Shown piece after piece: positions 43,390-56,407 of a stretch of DNA of 64,000 nt. Each line of letters opens with the position of its first letter. Position 1 is the first letter of the stretch. The notes under the pieces were generated by a model. It worked only from the letters and a program-made list of their open reading frames with translations. It did no database searches and had not been told where the DNA came from. Source of the stretch: Acanthococcus lagerstroemiae (lineage: Eukaryota > Arthropoda > Insecta > Hemiptera > Eriococcidae); assembly GCA_031841125.1 (NCBI GenBank), contig CM063107.1, positions 64,925,814 through 64,989,813 of the forward strand, in the 5' to 3' direction. Position numbers and translations under genes: made by a program.

Positions 43390-46300
43390 AAAAAAAGATA
43401 CAAGTAAAAAAATAAGAAAAAGTTAGGATCCAGAATTTGCAGTTTCTGGAGAATGACCCAAGTAGGCTTAATTTACCCATTTGAGGTCTTAGTTTATGCA
43501 TTGTATGGCAAAGGGAAGAAGGATTTCAAAATTCGTTTCTGCTGTTACATTAGGTCTTCAATTTGCCAACTGTAACTTCAGATTAACCGACTCTGAACAT
43601 TTTCCAGCTTATGGCATGGAGGGGGGAGGCAATCTGCTCCAATGACAGTGGCCCTAGTGATGACGAGTGTAAGACCTGTGATGTAGCTTCATGTTCGGCT
43701 CGCTTCACTCAGGAATTCGCCATTTTTCACTGCTTTTCACCCTCTTTCAAGTCCCTTTTTTTACAAATGCCCACCAGTGCCATTATTACCGGTGACCAAA
43801 ATCCTTCCTTAGCGCCAGAAAGCAGCGAAATACGGCTCGTTAAAATACTAGACCCACGTTTGGGGACTCATTAGTCAGTGCAGTCACAAGCTCGCCAACT
43901 CCGGGGCGATCTCTTCAAAATAGTCCTCTCAGACCAGCGCGATCATATTTCGGGACGTTAGTAATGAGCGTACACTTTACACGAAATCACTAATCTTCGG
44001 ACCACTCATCCAGCTACTAAAACTTGTTACACCTTCGCTAATTAACCGGTCGATGATTTACAGTCGCAGCCTCACTAATTTTACTTTACAAACGTGCCGT
44101 GCTTCCTAAATGTGTATGCGTTCGAAGCGGTGCGTAACCGTTCAAAGCAGACACTTCCGAATGTCTTTCGTAAACAGATAATTTAGCGAGGGAATGTCGA
44201 AAGTCGACTGGCAGCTGAGGGTGATCTGTTGTTGGGTGGTTTTGACGACAAATCGTCGGTCCTGTTTTGTTTGTTAGTTCACACGAGCATACGGTCTCGT
44301 CGTCGCTGCGCAATAATTCTAGGAAATGAAAACTGTAACTTCTACTACCGAATAAACATCTATACTCGAAAATGGAAATGAAACCAGCTATGCTCGAAGT
44401 GATTAGAGTTCATACGTGTAGGGTAATGATGTCCAAATCGTACCACCGTTTCCCTCAATTATCAGCATTTGTGAGTTTCAACTTTTCTAGAAGGTAAACG
44501 TTCACCAATAGTTTCCAGTATTACTGTCAAGAAAAGGTTACACTGTAAAACGGGGTAACTGTAACTTTACGGGGCAACTTTGATCATAGCAGTTTTTGTT
44601 AGATCTCACACTTTAGTACCTAGTAAAATGAGTAATTATTTGGCGGATTTAGTAGCCGAGTTATGTATGTAGTAGTAAGGTTCTATTAGTTTCACTCGGG
44701 TATGGTGGACCGCCATTTTGATTCTCATTTAGTCTGAACATCCTTAATCACCGTAGTAGAAGGTTGGTGTTTGAGATACCACTTGTTTATGCGGTGAGAA
44801 TTACTACAGGTAGAACTTGATTGCGGCCATGATAAAAGTAAACTATTGTGTATTTCAGCATTGGGGCGTAGCAGTTATTAAAAGGTGGTTGTGAGTTAGA
44901 TGCCACACTTTTCACCATAGCGCCCCTAGTGAGCGAATCGAAAAATGAAATATACATTTTGTTCCTCCATGCGTAAAAGGGTTCACCCCAGTATCCAATG
45001 TTGCCAATTGTGCAGGTATTTTGCCGGGCCTATTTTGCAGCTGATATCGAGAAAATATCGAGAATGTTGTGCGAGAAAAAATCTTTCCTGATCAGAAGTT
45101 TCCTTATTTTTTCATTCGACAAATGCATTTCAATCGATTCCATTCGAATACGTGGAACTTATACCCACTTTTGCTCCATTTGCCAACATCCACTGTAATT
45201 TTGCTATATACTCGTACGTATCAACCAATAACAAATTCGGAGTCTCGTGGGGGTATTATAACAAATGTGACGCTGCAGTTAAATTGAACGCTTGTCTGAA
45301 ATGACGTCGCTGAACATATTGACCGTAGGGGGAGATAACAATGTTGTATTACCATCGTTAAATAAAACATCCCTGCTTCTTGGCACGGATTATCGCCATT
45401 CTTCGCATTTGATTACAAATTAGAATTTTGGATGTCGACTCTTCATCCTCTGGCACAGCGGTAGCGGTGTTTTCAAAAACATATACAATTTGTTATAACA
45501 CATACATATACATAGTCGAGAAAAAAAAAAAATAATAATAATAATAATAAAGACAAGCTATACGTTATTAATTCCACACCAGTGCCCTTTAGCGTTCGGT
45601 GAACTTCACAGACAGGTCGAATCAACACGAGATATTCGATACAGTAACTCCTACGCTGACTGTTTTTCATTTCATTTTTTTTTTTTTCTTTTTCATTCCC
45701 TTCTATATTCCAACGATGCGAAAGAAAGAACCTAAAGACATTTTTGAGTGAGGTACCAGTGCAGAGCATCCTTAAATTACATTTTCCGCGTAAACAGTTT
45801 ACTTAAGGTAGTGATTTCAATAAATGGACATATAGCGAGAAAAGCGAGAGAGGAAAAGTGAAAAACATGACCTAAAGTTCGAAATGTGTAAGTTGACACC
45901 TGATTTTGTAGTGCAAATGAGCAAATCTTATATAGTACGTGAGTAATTCCATCTGTATTCCGTCCTGTTTGATTCAGTAAATTGGTATTCGAAAAGAGCG
46001 AAGAGATGATAAATCCTACGATGGTTAACAATAACAAAGTACTTTCATGTCGCATATGTATTCACGTATGGTAGGTACTTTCTCATAATGACAAAGATGT
46101 GACCCTTTAACTATGAACTATCCTACAAAGAATGGACCTCAAATGTGGGCAGTTTACATGTACTAAAGCCTCTATCCACGAGAAAATACGAGCGGAAGGG
46201 AGGCTGAAATTGGAACAATTCAAATTGGTGGCCTGAATGTTAGAATACTGAAGGTGAGGGGGGGGGGGGGGTAGAAAATGCATTTCAGGAGGGAAGACTT

Positions 46301-47080
46301 GAAAGGATTTCATACCGCTTGAACTCGAAAAAAAATTTTGACAGGTTACAAATAAATAAAGTTGCTTCAGAATTTTACCCAAAACTTTATAATAGTGATA
46401 AGCCAGGTCGCTTTGCGACCGAGTAATAGGGTCGGCCTTTCAGCTGAAGTCTGGGATCAGGGCGGCTATTCCACTAACCAACTTCGAACAAAAAGTACAA
46501 TCACACTTGAACGCTGTTAAGTGTAAGGGAACCAACCAGCAGAATCTGTATTTTGAGAACAGGTGATTCTAAGTTCAAGAGCCATGTAGAAACTATATGA
46601 CATAACGTTTACTAATAAGCTTTGATCAACGTGAGTACACATTTTTGAATCGGGGGCCCAATTCTGAAAAATTCTACTTTTTACGCTCTTTCCAACGATA
46701 CTAATAACTCATTTTGTTTACAAAAATGTCAGTTGGTTCACGCCGACCCTATAATTTCAGCAAGAATCATACACAATATTACAAACCTCACAAAATGAAC
46801 TCCTTTGATTGATTCCTTATGTTGATACCTCGAGTCGCTTTTGCTGAGACTGTAAGCACGATGTAAAACCATCTTCCTATCTGTGTCTTTTATACACAAT
46901 TAGGTTCACTTTTACATATAAAACCACAAGAGGCACTGTCAAAAGCAAACGCGATTCGTTCTCGTGTATCTCGAACTTCAATTATTGATAAGAAAAACAC
47001 AAACCACTGACGTTACGTGTCGCGTAGATTTATTTTTTCCATTGGATAAGGTTCGGCTGCGCCGACCCTAATAAAAGTGA
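43390..47080. other. Long intergenic stretch, microsatellite at 45521-45551
   Basis: About 3.7 kb with no supported gene. An A-run passes into (AAT)n at 45521-45551. A G-run is at about 46259-46272. At 46400-46500 a minus-strand box-A-like TGGTTAGTGGA occurs without a box B. Frames up to 98 codons were checked and not recognised. Confidence 0.35.
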
Positions 47081-47084
47081 GTAC

Positions 47085-47345
47085 CTCGGAATAAACACCG
47101 GACTATCGGAGGCAGTGCCCCATTTTCTCGAAGTGGAGTTTTGGCAAGTAATTAAACAGCTGAGACAAAAGAAAGCACCCGGTATAGATAAAATAAGGAA
47201 TGAATTTATCAAATGGGGGGGGGGGGAGAAATAATGGTAAATAAATTAAGAACACTTTTTATTATGATATGGAAAGGGAGGAAATTCCAGACCAATGGAA
47301 AAATCAAATATTATTCTACTCCACAACAACTAATGAAATCAGGTA
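47085..47345 (+). pseudogene. RTE-type RT N-terminal fragment
   Basis: Reads FLEVEFWQVIKQLRQKKAPG, then IDKIRNEFIKWGGG, then LRTLFIMIWKG, and after a frameshift EEIPDQWKNQI. This is the start of a non-LTR polymerase (LKxxKAPGxDxIxxEFLK...IWxxExIPxxWK). A G-run at 47215-47227 and the frameshift break the copy. Nothing of the palm follows. Confidence 0.8.
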
Positions 47346-47391
47346 GCGAGCCAACTGAGAAAAAAACAAGACAAAATTGCATCGTGAAACA

Positions 47392-48246
47392 ATAAGTGTT
47401 GCCAATTTAGCATAATTATGCCAAATTTAGCATAATTTGAAGTCCATTTAGCACCATGATTTTCAGATCCAGCATCGGCATAATTGCTAGCTTAAGTAGT
47501 CCATTTCAATTTTTGCATAACTTTCCAAAATTTCGGTTTTTTTTTTGTTTTTTTTTTTTATAATCCGCAGTCAGCGCTCCATACCACAGACAGTTGGACT
47601 TCGAACCATTAATTACTTGGCTTACCCGTGGTCTATACAATGACCCTGTTCACCATTCATCACTATCGTCAATCATATCATCAATCAGTGTCATACGAAA
47701 TGCCTAGGGAAAAAGGCCTAAAAGTCATTGTTATTAAGGTCTTCTTCCCGAGGCTAGCGGATATAGATACAGTTTGAGGAATATGAACATGATCCAGGAA
47801 TTGACAGATTCTATGAAAAATCAAGTTGAAGAGTGTGTAAAATATATGAAACTAAGGTCCTTTTTGATTTAATAAAAATTAATGCCTACATTTTTTTTTC
47901 TTTTTTTTTCAAGGATAGCCTGTAGTTATTTTAGGGCTGAGAAAATGAACCTTAAGGATAGCAGAAACCACTGTAGCTGGGTCTTTTTCTCGGACTATAG
48001 AGTTTATGGGCATATTTAGCATAATTTTTTGGTATAATTTTTTCACAATTTTTCGCCTACAAAGTCTGCAGGAAAAAACCCGAGCGGTTTTTGGAAACAG
48101 TTTGATTACAATTTAGACTAGCAAAGATTGAAAAAAAATTTTGGCATAGTAAATTTAGTTTTATTTTGGCTTTTGGCTTTTGGCTTTTGGCTTTCTAGCA
48201 TAATCTAGCACAGATTATAGAGGAAAAATTGTTATTTGCAACACTG
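47392..48246 (+). mobile_element. hAT-like non-autonomous element
   Basis: The left end AAGTGTTGCCAATTTAGC and inverted right end CAGTGTTGCAAATAACA share AGTGTTGC-AA. GCATAATT-type subrepeats lie inside both ends. A (GGCTTTT)n microsatellite is at 48164-48194. No matching 8-bp flanks are seen and no transposase is present. Confidence 0.55.
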
Positions 48247-48249
48247 GTT

Positions 48250-49480
48250 CCCGGCAAAGTGATACTACTGCTCTCCCAGCCTCACAAGTGAGGAGAACGA
48301 GTTGCCCTCTGTCCATCGCGGCATCGGAGCCACTGTTAGTTAGTCCCTCTTAAGTGCATTCCAATTATGAACAACAAACGAGTATCTACATAGGTCTTAA
48401 TAGTGTGTGTGAGAAACGAAACTCCTTCCGACTGCTTTATTCATCAAACAACAACTTGTGCTGTCAGTGAAGTGAAATACAGTGACAACGTTGCTCCCAA
48501 TATGGCATTGGATTGATTAAGTATGAGCTTTTTGTAAATTTGTAAATATGTATTTTATCCCAGCACACATTTCGTTGTGAAGTCTACTTACTTTATGCGA
48601 GTGTTTTGTTCCGAAAATGACACACAGCTGTACAACGAATGCAAACTGCTCACGGAACTTGCAAGTACGGAGAATTGATGGCCGATGTGGATACGGATTC
48701 GTTCCCATTTCTATTTTGGCAACTTAATACGTGTATGTAACCCTCGTGCGCTCGTGTCGTAGCACAAGTTTAGAAAAAACAGATCCTTTCATTCCAGTGT
48801 TCAGGATTATTAACAAGAACGCCTGTACTTGATCAATATGTTATATTCGCTTTCAAAACCGAGCCCGGGTTTGCGAAGTTTTCGAGAATAAGAGGTGGAA
48901 ATAATAACTCCCCGACATCTGGTTACGATCTGGCCGCGTGCCTCATTATAAAAGCTTTCGCTAATAGAAACGCTGTCTGCTGTCATACGCACACTTGTAG
49001 GCTTTACCAACTTCAACCCACCACTTCGTTCTCGGGAAACTCAAAATATTCAATTTTGTATTTTTCAGGGGGGTGTTGCGTTGTCGCAGATATAAAAGTT
49101 CGCTTTTTCCGACGTTTGTTGTATATCACACGCCGCAAACATTTTCCTTTTTTCGATGGCTCCGCGTCGAAATTTTCGGGTCCTGTTATAAAGCGAAAAA
49201 GTTTGAAGAGGATAATAACAACTCGTAACGCAAAACAAATAAACTAATTGATTGGAAAATCGTGCTACGCTTTCGATAGACCGTCCAGATGCTATAGTGG
49301 TTTTGAACTGGAAGCAATGGCTGTTCTGGGAGGGGCAGTTCGGAATGCCTGTGGATTAAATTATTTTTACCCCCGAGAATTTGCATAATTGTTATGCCTC
49401 CGAGATATCCTGAGTTAAAAACGATTCGTGCTCTGTGTTTTCCTATGGAAATGGATGAACTGATAGTGCACTTTGGTATC
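48250..49480. other. Intergenic DNA
   Basis: No gene recognised on either strand. Confidence 0.35.
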
Positions 49481-49484
49481 AACA

Positions 49485-50093
49485 CACCGCTTACACCTAC
49501 TCCATAGATAGTCTACTACACTCCTTCCGACGTACAAACACAGCTTCCATCTACACAGCCGAACTCCATGCTATTCTACAGTGCCTAATCACGATCTCCT
49601 CGCTCGAAGACCCACCCACTATCTGGGTCTCTCATATTCACTTTCCTCCTTAAAGTCTATTTCTGATCGCCTTTCAACGCACGCTCTCGTCCAACGCATC
49701 CATCTCATTTTCCATCTCATTTCCTTCACCACTAAGAGCATTTCACTTATCTAGATCCCAAGCCATATTGTATCCCAGGAAATGAGGCAATCGATCAAGT
49801 AGCACAGCAAGCTACACAGCTCCCATATATCACTCGTCACCTTCTCATCTCAACAGATCTCACTCCCGCCATTCGCGAGACCACATTGCGTAAGTGGTTC
49901 GAAGAGTGGCGGTATCTCTTGGCACAACAAGCTCGCACGTCCCAACGTTCCTCCCGCTGCGAGGAAGTTATCATCATCCGCCTAAGGATTGGACATACAC
50001 GCCTCACACATACCGCATCTTCTCACTAACTTTTATTCCCTCAACTGCCCACACTGTGAAGATGAAAACCCTCTCACCGTGGACCACCTCCTA
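49485..50093 (+). pseudogene. Non-LTR retrotransposon 3' end: RNase H plus zinc knuckle
   Basis: Frameshifted but readable. YSIDSLLHSFRRTN, then ASIYTAELHAILQCLITI match the RNase H region (I-TAELxAIxxAL). Further on PYCIPGNEAIDQVAQQAT matches IPGNExADxxA. Then RKWFEEWR, RLRIGHTRLTHT and a CPHCEDENPLTVDHL-type knuckle (here frameshifted). This order, RNase H then RLRxGHTxLTH then C-x2-C...H...C, is typical of I/Jockey/R1-group elements. It stops abruptly at about 50093, where an RTE copy begins. Related 3' ends are at 53340-53830 and 55040-55305. Confidence 0.8.
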
Positions 50094-51660
50094 TATAGAA
50101 CTTTACAACAATGAAAAAATAGACCAAGATAAGTATGATCAAGAAAAATTTTGTGATCAAGAACCAGCTTTCACCGAATGGGAAGTTGAAAATGTGATAA
50201 AAACCCTAAAAAATAACAAGGCACCTGGTAATGACAAAGAATATATAAAATATGAAGGTAAGATGAATATCCAAATATTAACAAAAATTTTCAACAGTAT
50301 TTTACAAATTAAAAAATTCCCAAAATCATGGAAAGAATCTGAAATAATATTATTTAAGAAATGCAACAAACACAAAATTTAGAATTACCGACCAATTCGC
50401 TTGAGTAACACTTTGGCAAAAGTATTTTCAAAATTGATAACAAATAGAATATCAGGGTATATCGAATTTCAGCGACCGAAGGAACAAGTTGGATTCAGGA
50501 AAGGTTACTCTACGATTGACCATTTACAAACAATAAATCAACTCACGGAAAAATGCAAAGAATACCAAATTAACTTGAGTATTGCATGCCTTGACTTTGC
50601 CAAGGCTTTCGATTCAATTAGTCATAAGTTTATATTTGAAGCTCTAAAAAATCAGGGGATCCCAATAATATATATAAATATGATTAAGGAAATGTAGGTA
50701 TAATGATTTGAGAGCATGTATAAAAACAGAAATATCCAGAGAATTTATCAGTATTAAAAATGGAGTAAAACAAGGAGACCCTCTCTCATATTTTATATTT
50801 AACCGTACCCTTGAATAGATTTTTAGAAAAATGAACTGGGAAGAAAAAGGAGTAAAAATAAATGGTGAATACCTTTTAATAATTTACATTTCGCCGATGA
50901 CGTAATTTAATGGCTCAAAATTTGAAAGAACTGAAAGACATGATTGGGGAGCTTAGTAGAGAAGCAACGGAAGCAGGATTAGAAATAAATCTATAAAAAT
51001 CCAAAATTATAACAAGCAAAAATAAAGAAAGAATGATGAGATTAGAAGAGGGTGAAATAGAGAAACAAAATCTATTTAGGACAACTCACAGGTTTAAAAA
51101 ACTATAACAAGCAAAGAGACTGATCGTAGAGTAGCCTTAGCCTAGAAAAAGTATTGGTCTCTAAAAAGAATTTTTAAAGGACCTAATAAATTATCGAAGA
51201 AAAGCCAAATTTTCAATATGTGTATTGTCCCTATCGCTACTTATGGTGCCCAAACTTGGGCTTTAAATAAAAAAGATGAAGACAAAATAAAAGTTAGGCA
51301 AAATAGTATATGGAAAGATCTATTCTTAATTTCAAGAAAAAGGATAAAATAAAAATTTTAAAAGCTTCTCCGAAATAATATTGATATTCTAAAAGAAGTA
51401 AAAAGAAAAAAATGGGAGTGGGCAGAACATCTAGCTAGAATGTCAGAGAATCGCTGGGCATATAAACTAACATTTTGGCAGCCATACCAAAAACGGAAAA
51501 AAGGACAAAAACCCAGGGGGTGGAGGGATGGCTTTGATCGCATGTTGCAACATAAGCATTTCAAAGAACTGCCCTCGAACGAAGCGAATGCGGCAAGATT
51601 GAGGGAGGCCTTTTTCCTTTCTAGGGCCACAATAATGTAATAAAATACTAATTACAGTAT
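50094..51660 (+). pseudogene. RTE-type non-LTR retrotransposon, RT to C-terminus, degraded
   Basis: Begins inside the RT N-terminal part (WEVENVIKTLKNNKAPGND), then FNSILQIKKFPKSWKESEII. After a frame break it continues with LSNTLAKVFSKLITNRISGY, EQVGFRKGYSTIDHLQTINQ and ACLDFAKAFDSISHKFI, the first catalytic-Asp region. It then continues through GVKQGDPLS and a HFADDV catalytic box near 50890. After several frameshifts the C-terminus reads PIATYGAQTWALN, then KKWEWAEHLARMSENRW and GWRDGFDRMLQH (51240-51600). Stops and shifts occur about every 100-300 bp. It is the most complete RTE polymerase in the window. The frame at its start joins by chance to the preceding element. Confidence 0.9.
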
Positions 51661-51664
51661 TCAG

Positions 51665-53335
51665 CAAATATAATTGTAAAATAGTTATTGTATAAGGCTA
51701 ATAATAATAAAAAATGATCTAACTATTTTCTGGTAAAAGTGCAACGAGAAGCAGAAACCACGCACCCTTTATTGAAATGTAGTAATTTCTTGCTAAAAAC
51801 AGACAATTTAGCAAGAAAATTTGAATTCTTTTGAATCACGATTACTTGTTCTTAGGATTCAAAAAAATCTCAATTTTATTTTCACTGGCTCTGCTCACAC
51901 TCATGAAAATAAAGGGCTACCTAGTTGGAACAATTGCCCCCACTGCAGTTTCTCCTCGTACGCCCCCATCAACGAATGATAATGAATTTCTGTTAAGACG
52001 ACAGGAGTCCATGGGTCATCGACCAAAATTAAACATTGTAATTTGAAACAAAGAAACGATCAGCGTGTTTTCGACAGCAGCTTTAAATAAAAAGCAGCTG
52101 CTTCAAAAATTTAGAATTTTTTTCAGCATGTAGATACTTAAATATATCGAAATTTTCAATACAAAAATATAAAGGAACCAGTTTTAGAAATTGATAACAT
52201 TTGCAGAGGGTTTTCATTTGGCTTCAGTCACTAAGCCATCTGGACAGTGGACATACTCGTATAAATGATCGAATACATTTTGTTGGATTTTTTAAATAAG
52301 TATGTGTGTTGCACACCCTCTGAATTTTGTTCCAGTGGGCTCGCATCTACGTATTCTCTGCCCACGTAAATTCAAATTGCAATAATCAAAACGTTAAACC
52401 GCGAATCCACATTCTAACGAGCAGTCATCGCGGTTCACATAAGTTCCTGATGGCTGGTATCAGATAGAGAAACGTTAATTACCTACGCATATTTTACATA
52501 AGTTGTAGAGACAACTCGATAACAAGGATTCCGGATTCAATGTCTATTTGAGGTGAACAAATTCGAAACAACTTAATTACAAATGTAACGTAAGTCAGCT
52601 TCGTAGAAATACCGATTAATTCAGACACGGAAAAGCAGCAAGTCCTACTTGTATAATATAGATTAGAGTTGAAGAGAAAAAAAAAACCTATAAGCTCGCG
52701 TACTCGGTTAAATTTTCACGACTGCTCGTCAACTTGCATAATTCCCACGCTGTTGAAAAATTAATTTCACGCGGATATTCTTCTCCAGCCGCGAGGAAAA
52801 CTTCCAATGAGAAAAAATGTTAACTATAACCTTCTGGACGGTAGCACGAAAATTTTTCTCCAAAAAAATGGAATAACGCGGACAGAGTCCCTCGGGGTTT
52901 CGTTTGCTTGAAAATTTGAAATCGAGTACTCGGATAATGTCGGTTCCCACGATTCACAGTCGCACGAAATTATTTCATAACCGCTCCTGTGCGGTTACGT
53001 TACCGCCTCTGGATAGGTTCTTCGAGTCGGTTGGCGAGGGTAGAATGGTACAGGCCAGCAATGCGGATGAGGTTCGAATTAATTAAAATCACAAACAGCT
53101 CGTATACTGCCTTATTACTGTCCGAAAAATGCATCGATTTCTGTTAAATAGCCATTAGATCAAAACTGCTATCAAAGTTTTTTTTGCGGAATATTGTTGA
53201 CAGTAGTCTTCTTAATGAATAAATAAATAAATAGAAACAAGCCCTAACTGGCTTGTTATATTTTTCAAATGTTTATTTAATGTCGGAAATTATTTGCAAA
53301 AAAGACAAATGGCCAACCAGGATTACAAATTAAAA
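51665..53335. other. Intergenic DNA
   Basis: About 1.7 kb with no recognised gene or element; a short (AAAT)n is near 53218-53232. Confidence 0.4.
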
Positions 53336-53339
53336 CCGA

Positions 53340-53835
53340 AAGTGATCTTCATCTCCCTATCTCAACAGATCTCACTTCCACCATTCTCCAGACCATTTTG
53401 GGTAAGTGGTTCAAAGAGTGGCGGCATCAAGCCTCTCGACACAACAAGCTCGCACAAATCAAGCTCACACCTGTCTCCTGGTCCACGTCCCAACATTCCT
53501 CCCGCCGCGAGGAAGTTATCATCACCCACAGAAGGATTGGACATACACCCCTCACACATACGCATCTTCTCACTAACTTTTATCCCATCAACTACCCACA
53601 CTATGAAGATGAAGACTCTCTCTCACCATGGACCACCTCTTCTCATGCCCCTCCCTCACCTGCCTTCGTAACTCTCACTACGTCTCCCATAGTGGAATTT
53701 TGGCCCTCTCCAATTCCCTGAAGCACATAAACAACACCATCTACCTTTCCGCCGCTGGATACCTCGGTGACATTATATAGACAACAACCTTTTCCGAGGT
53801 CATGCCTTGAGAGTGTATAGCTCCGTGGCTCGATA
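53340..53835 (+). pseudogene. Non-LTR retrotransposon 3' end, copy 2
   Basis: Contains the WFKEWRHQASRHNKLA region, RRIGHTPLTHTHLLTNFYP and the degraded zinc knuckle, then the terminal helix YLSAAGYLGDI and a stop, followed by a 3' untranslated tail ending GTGGCTCGATAATAATAAAA. It matches 49860-50093 and 55040-55305. RNase H is missing, consistent with 5' truncation. The tail gives the real 3' end of this family. Confidence 0.8.
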
Positions 53836-53944
53836 ATAATAAAATGAAGACAAATATTATTTACTAATGTTATTAATACTTAATAATGTTATAGCCCCAG
53901 TAATTTATGTTGTAGACTAGGATGTCTCTTATTTTACAAGTTTT

Positions 53945-55045
53945 CGCTAATTGATTAGGGTCGCACTGAAATTTGTTCCAATGGACCTAGAAACTCGCCA
54001 TATAGAATTTGAGCTCAATCTGAGGTCATTAATCCGTGCCGGTTTGACCTTGAAGTTTTAATACTGAAATTTTACACAAAACCGCGAATATCTCGGAACA
54101 TATCAACTTCAGGACCAAAATGCATATAACATAAAATTTTTCCTGCTGAATTTTCTATAAAAAAGATCCTATAGAACTTTTCTCTAAAATGCATATTTAC
54201 CGAGATAATCGCATAATGCGTGAAAGTTTCGAGGAACGTGGATTTTATTTTTCCTTACATAACCGACCTTCACTCGCTAAATCGTAGTTATCTAAAAAAA
54301 TATTCACTTTAGGACCAAAATGCATAACATAGAATATTTCTAGTTAAATTTTCTGTAAAAAAGATTCCATACAACTTTTCTGTAGAAAACATATTTATCG
54401 AGATAATCGCAAAAATGCGTGGAATTTTCGAAAAACATTGTTTTTTTAATCATTTTACAGCTGAAATATCTATTAATGTCGGGTAATGCATACTACAATA
54501 TAACTGCAAACTCTGTCTACTGAGGTGAGCACCCTAGTTTGCCCCCAACCCCACCTGGCTACGTTAATGACACTTTGTTGGGTACTTACTACATATAGAG
54601 TAGACCTCGGATTTTGTATGTACTTATATCAACAATAGTCAACATTGCGCATAAGATATAACATTGTGCTGTCAAGGAACAGTCACATGTTCTCAGAATT
54701 CATTGTCATTTCTTATGGGCAAATCCCTGTTTCCTATTGTTGATTGTATATCATATCAAGTCCACCATACCAAGTCTTTAACGGAATCTTAGAGTGCTCA
54801 AGAGTCAATAAAAACATTGGAATTAGTTATGGCTCATGGATGCCTAGTTCACGTTTCAATTTTAGACTCTTCCGCAACTTTTTCATCACTAGGATCAAAC
54901 CAACACTACCTCTTGAAGATACAAGCTTTTAACAATCTCAAACACTTCTACATGTGTCCATCTTCACCCCTTTAACGATGAGATGAAGAAAAACATATGC
55001 AGAAGTAGTTACGTTGCTCATAGTACATACTTATGTTTTTTTACT
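53945..55045. mobile_element. Foldback family H, copy 2
   Basis: 53945-54245 is the reverse complement of the tail at 14023-14310, and a second, shorter copy of part of it follows at 54308-54445. 54795-55040 matches the left arm at 13490-13755 in the same orientation. Here only one arm is present. The order (inverted tail, spacer, arm) equals the reverse complement of (right arm, tail) in copy 1. Confidence 0.7.
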
Positions 55046-55305
55046 TGCATCCCCCCAACTGCCCACACTGTGAGAATGAAGACCCTCTCACCGTGGACCA
55101 CCTCTTCTCATGCCCCTCTCTCACCTGCCTTCGTAACTCTCACCACGTCCCTCATAGTCGAATTTTGGCCCTCTCCAACTCCGACAAGCACATAAGCACC
55201 CTCACCTACCTTTCCGCTGCTGGATACCTCTGCGACATATAGACAGTAATCTTTTTTGAGCCCACTGCCCTGAAGTGTAGCTCCGTGACTCGATAATAAC
55301 TTTTT
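55040..55305 (+). pseudogene. Non-LTR retrotransposon 3' end, copy 3
   Basis: Starts at CPHCENEDPLTVDHLFSCPS, the intact C-x2-C zinc knuckle, then LTCLRNSHHVPHSRILALSN, LTYLSAAGYLCDI and a stop. The 3' tail ends GTGACTCGATAATAAC as in copy 2. It is a severely 5'-truncated insertion of the same family, and the least decayed at protein level. Confidence 0.8.
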
Positions 55306-55309
55306 TTAA

Positions 55310-55700
55310 TGAAACGAAAATAACAGGGGGGAGGTTAATAGGGACATCCCTCATTAGAAAAAAAATTTACCGTCCTCACCTCTTATAAAATTAGAAAATG
55401 ACGGTATTGTTTTTATTTATTTTTTCTTATAGTTTTTTTTTGAAACGTACATGTTACTGAGTTTATAAATGCTGATATAAGAACTGCCTCTCTCTCCCCC
55501 TCCCATAGGCGGATCCAGGATGGGGATTACCCTCCCCCCTCAAACCTAATTTTTAAATTTAAAATTACAAAAAGACCCCCCACTAGGTAGTTTTTATTTA
55601 ATATTAGTATTATTATTCATTTCTCCCAAGACGGGAGGCAGCCCCCGCGGGGGGAAAATACTTTAATTCCTTAATACCTACACGCCTGTTTCCAAGGAAA
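55310..55700. other. Spacer with a MITE-like left end
   Basis: Includes CATAGGCGGATCCAG at 55504-55518, the exact inverted partner of 58719-58733. Otherwise AT-rich with C-runs. Confidence 0.4.
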
Positions 55701-56148
55701 AAGAACGGGAAGAAAAATGCGAAAACCGTCTGAATTTATTGTATTATAATTGCAGGCGGATGGTAGGGGAAGATAGGATATACGAATTTGAAAAGGAGAT
55801 AGAAAAAATAAAATGGGATACAATAGGATTAAGGGGAAGTAAGGAAATGGGGAGAAAAACTAACCTGAAGAAAGACCGGAAATTTCATGTATTATTATGG
55901 GGAGACAAGTGGGTACAGGGGAGTGGGGTTTTATATCCGAAAACCAATAATGAGAAAAATCAAAGAAATTGGAGGAGTTTCTGAACGGATTCGCTACCTC
56001 AACTCTCAGTGGAAGAAAAAGTCAATGCATTGATAGTCCAAATATATGCCCTAATAATGGAGGCTAAGGAAGGGGAAAGGGAGGATTTCGATGCAAAGCT
56101 GGAAGAGCTTTTGAAGCAAAACAAAGAATATTATCTAATGATAATGGG

Positions 56149-56407
56149 CAAGGGCGAAACTATAGGGGGTGGGGGTTGAAACATCCTCCCAATAATTTGG
56201 CAGTCAGCAAATTTTGAAACTGTTCATTTTAATTTTTAATTTCTATGAATGTTTGTTCGTTTATAGTTTTTTCAATTAAAAAATAGTTTGATTACAAAAT
56301 CGATCATTTTTTTTAAATTTTCTAGGCGAATTTTTAGTTTTCCAAAATATTTGTCGGCAAATTTTTCTTCTCCACCTCCCCAAACTGAAAGCCAAATTTC
56401 GTTTCTG
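56149..56407 (+). mobile_element. MITE family A, copy 3 (left member of a composite)
   Basis: Begins CAAGGGCGAAACT with G-runs and the TTGGCAGTCAGCAAATTTTG block, and ends CCAAATTTCGTTTCTG. The ends are an imperfect inverted repeat. It is the left half of a unit running to 57375. Confidence 0.75.

Noticed and set aside
46400..46500. Second tRNA-derived SINE
   Set aside because: Only a box-A-like match (TGGTTAGTGGA, minus strand); no box B.
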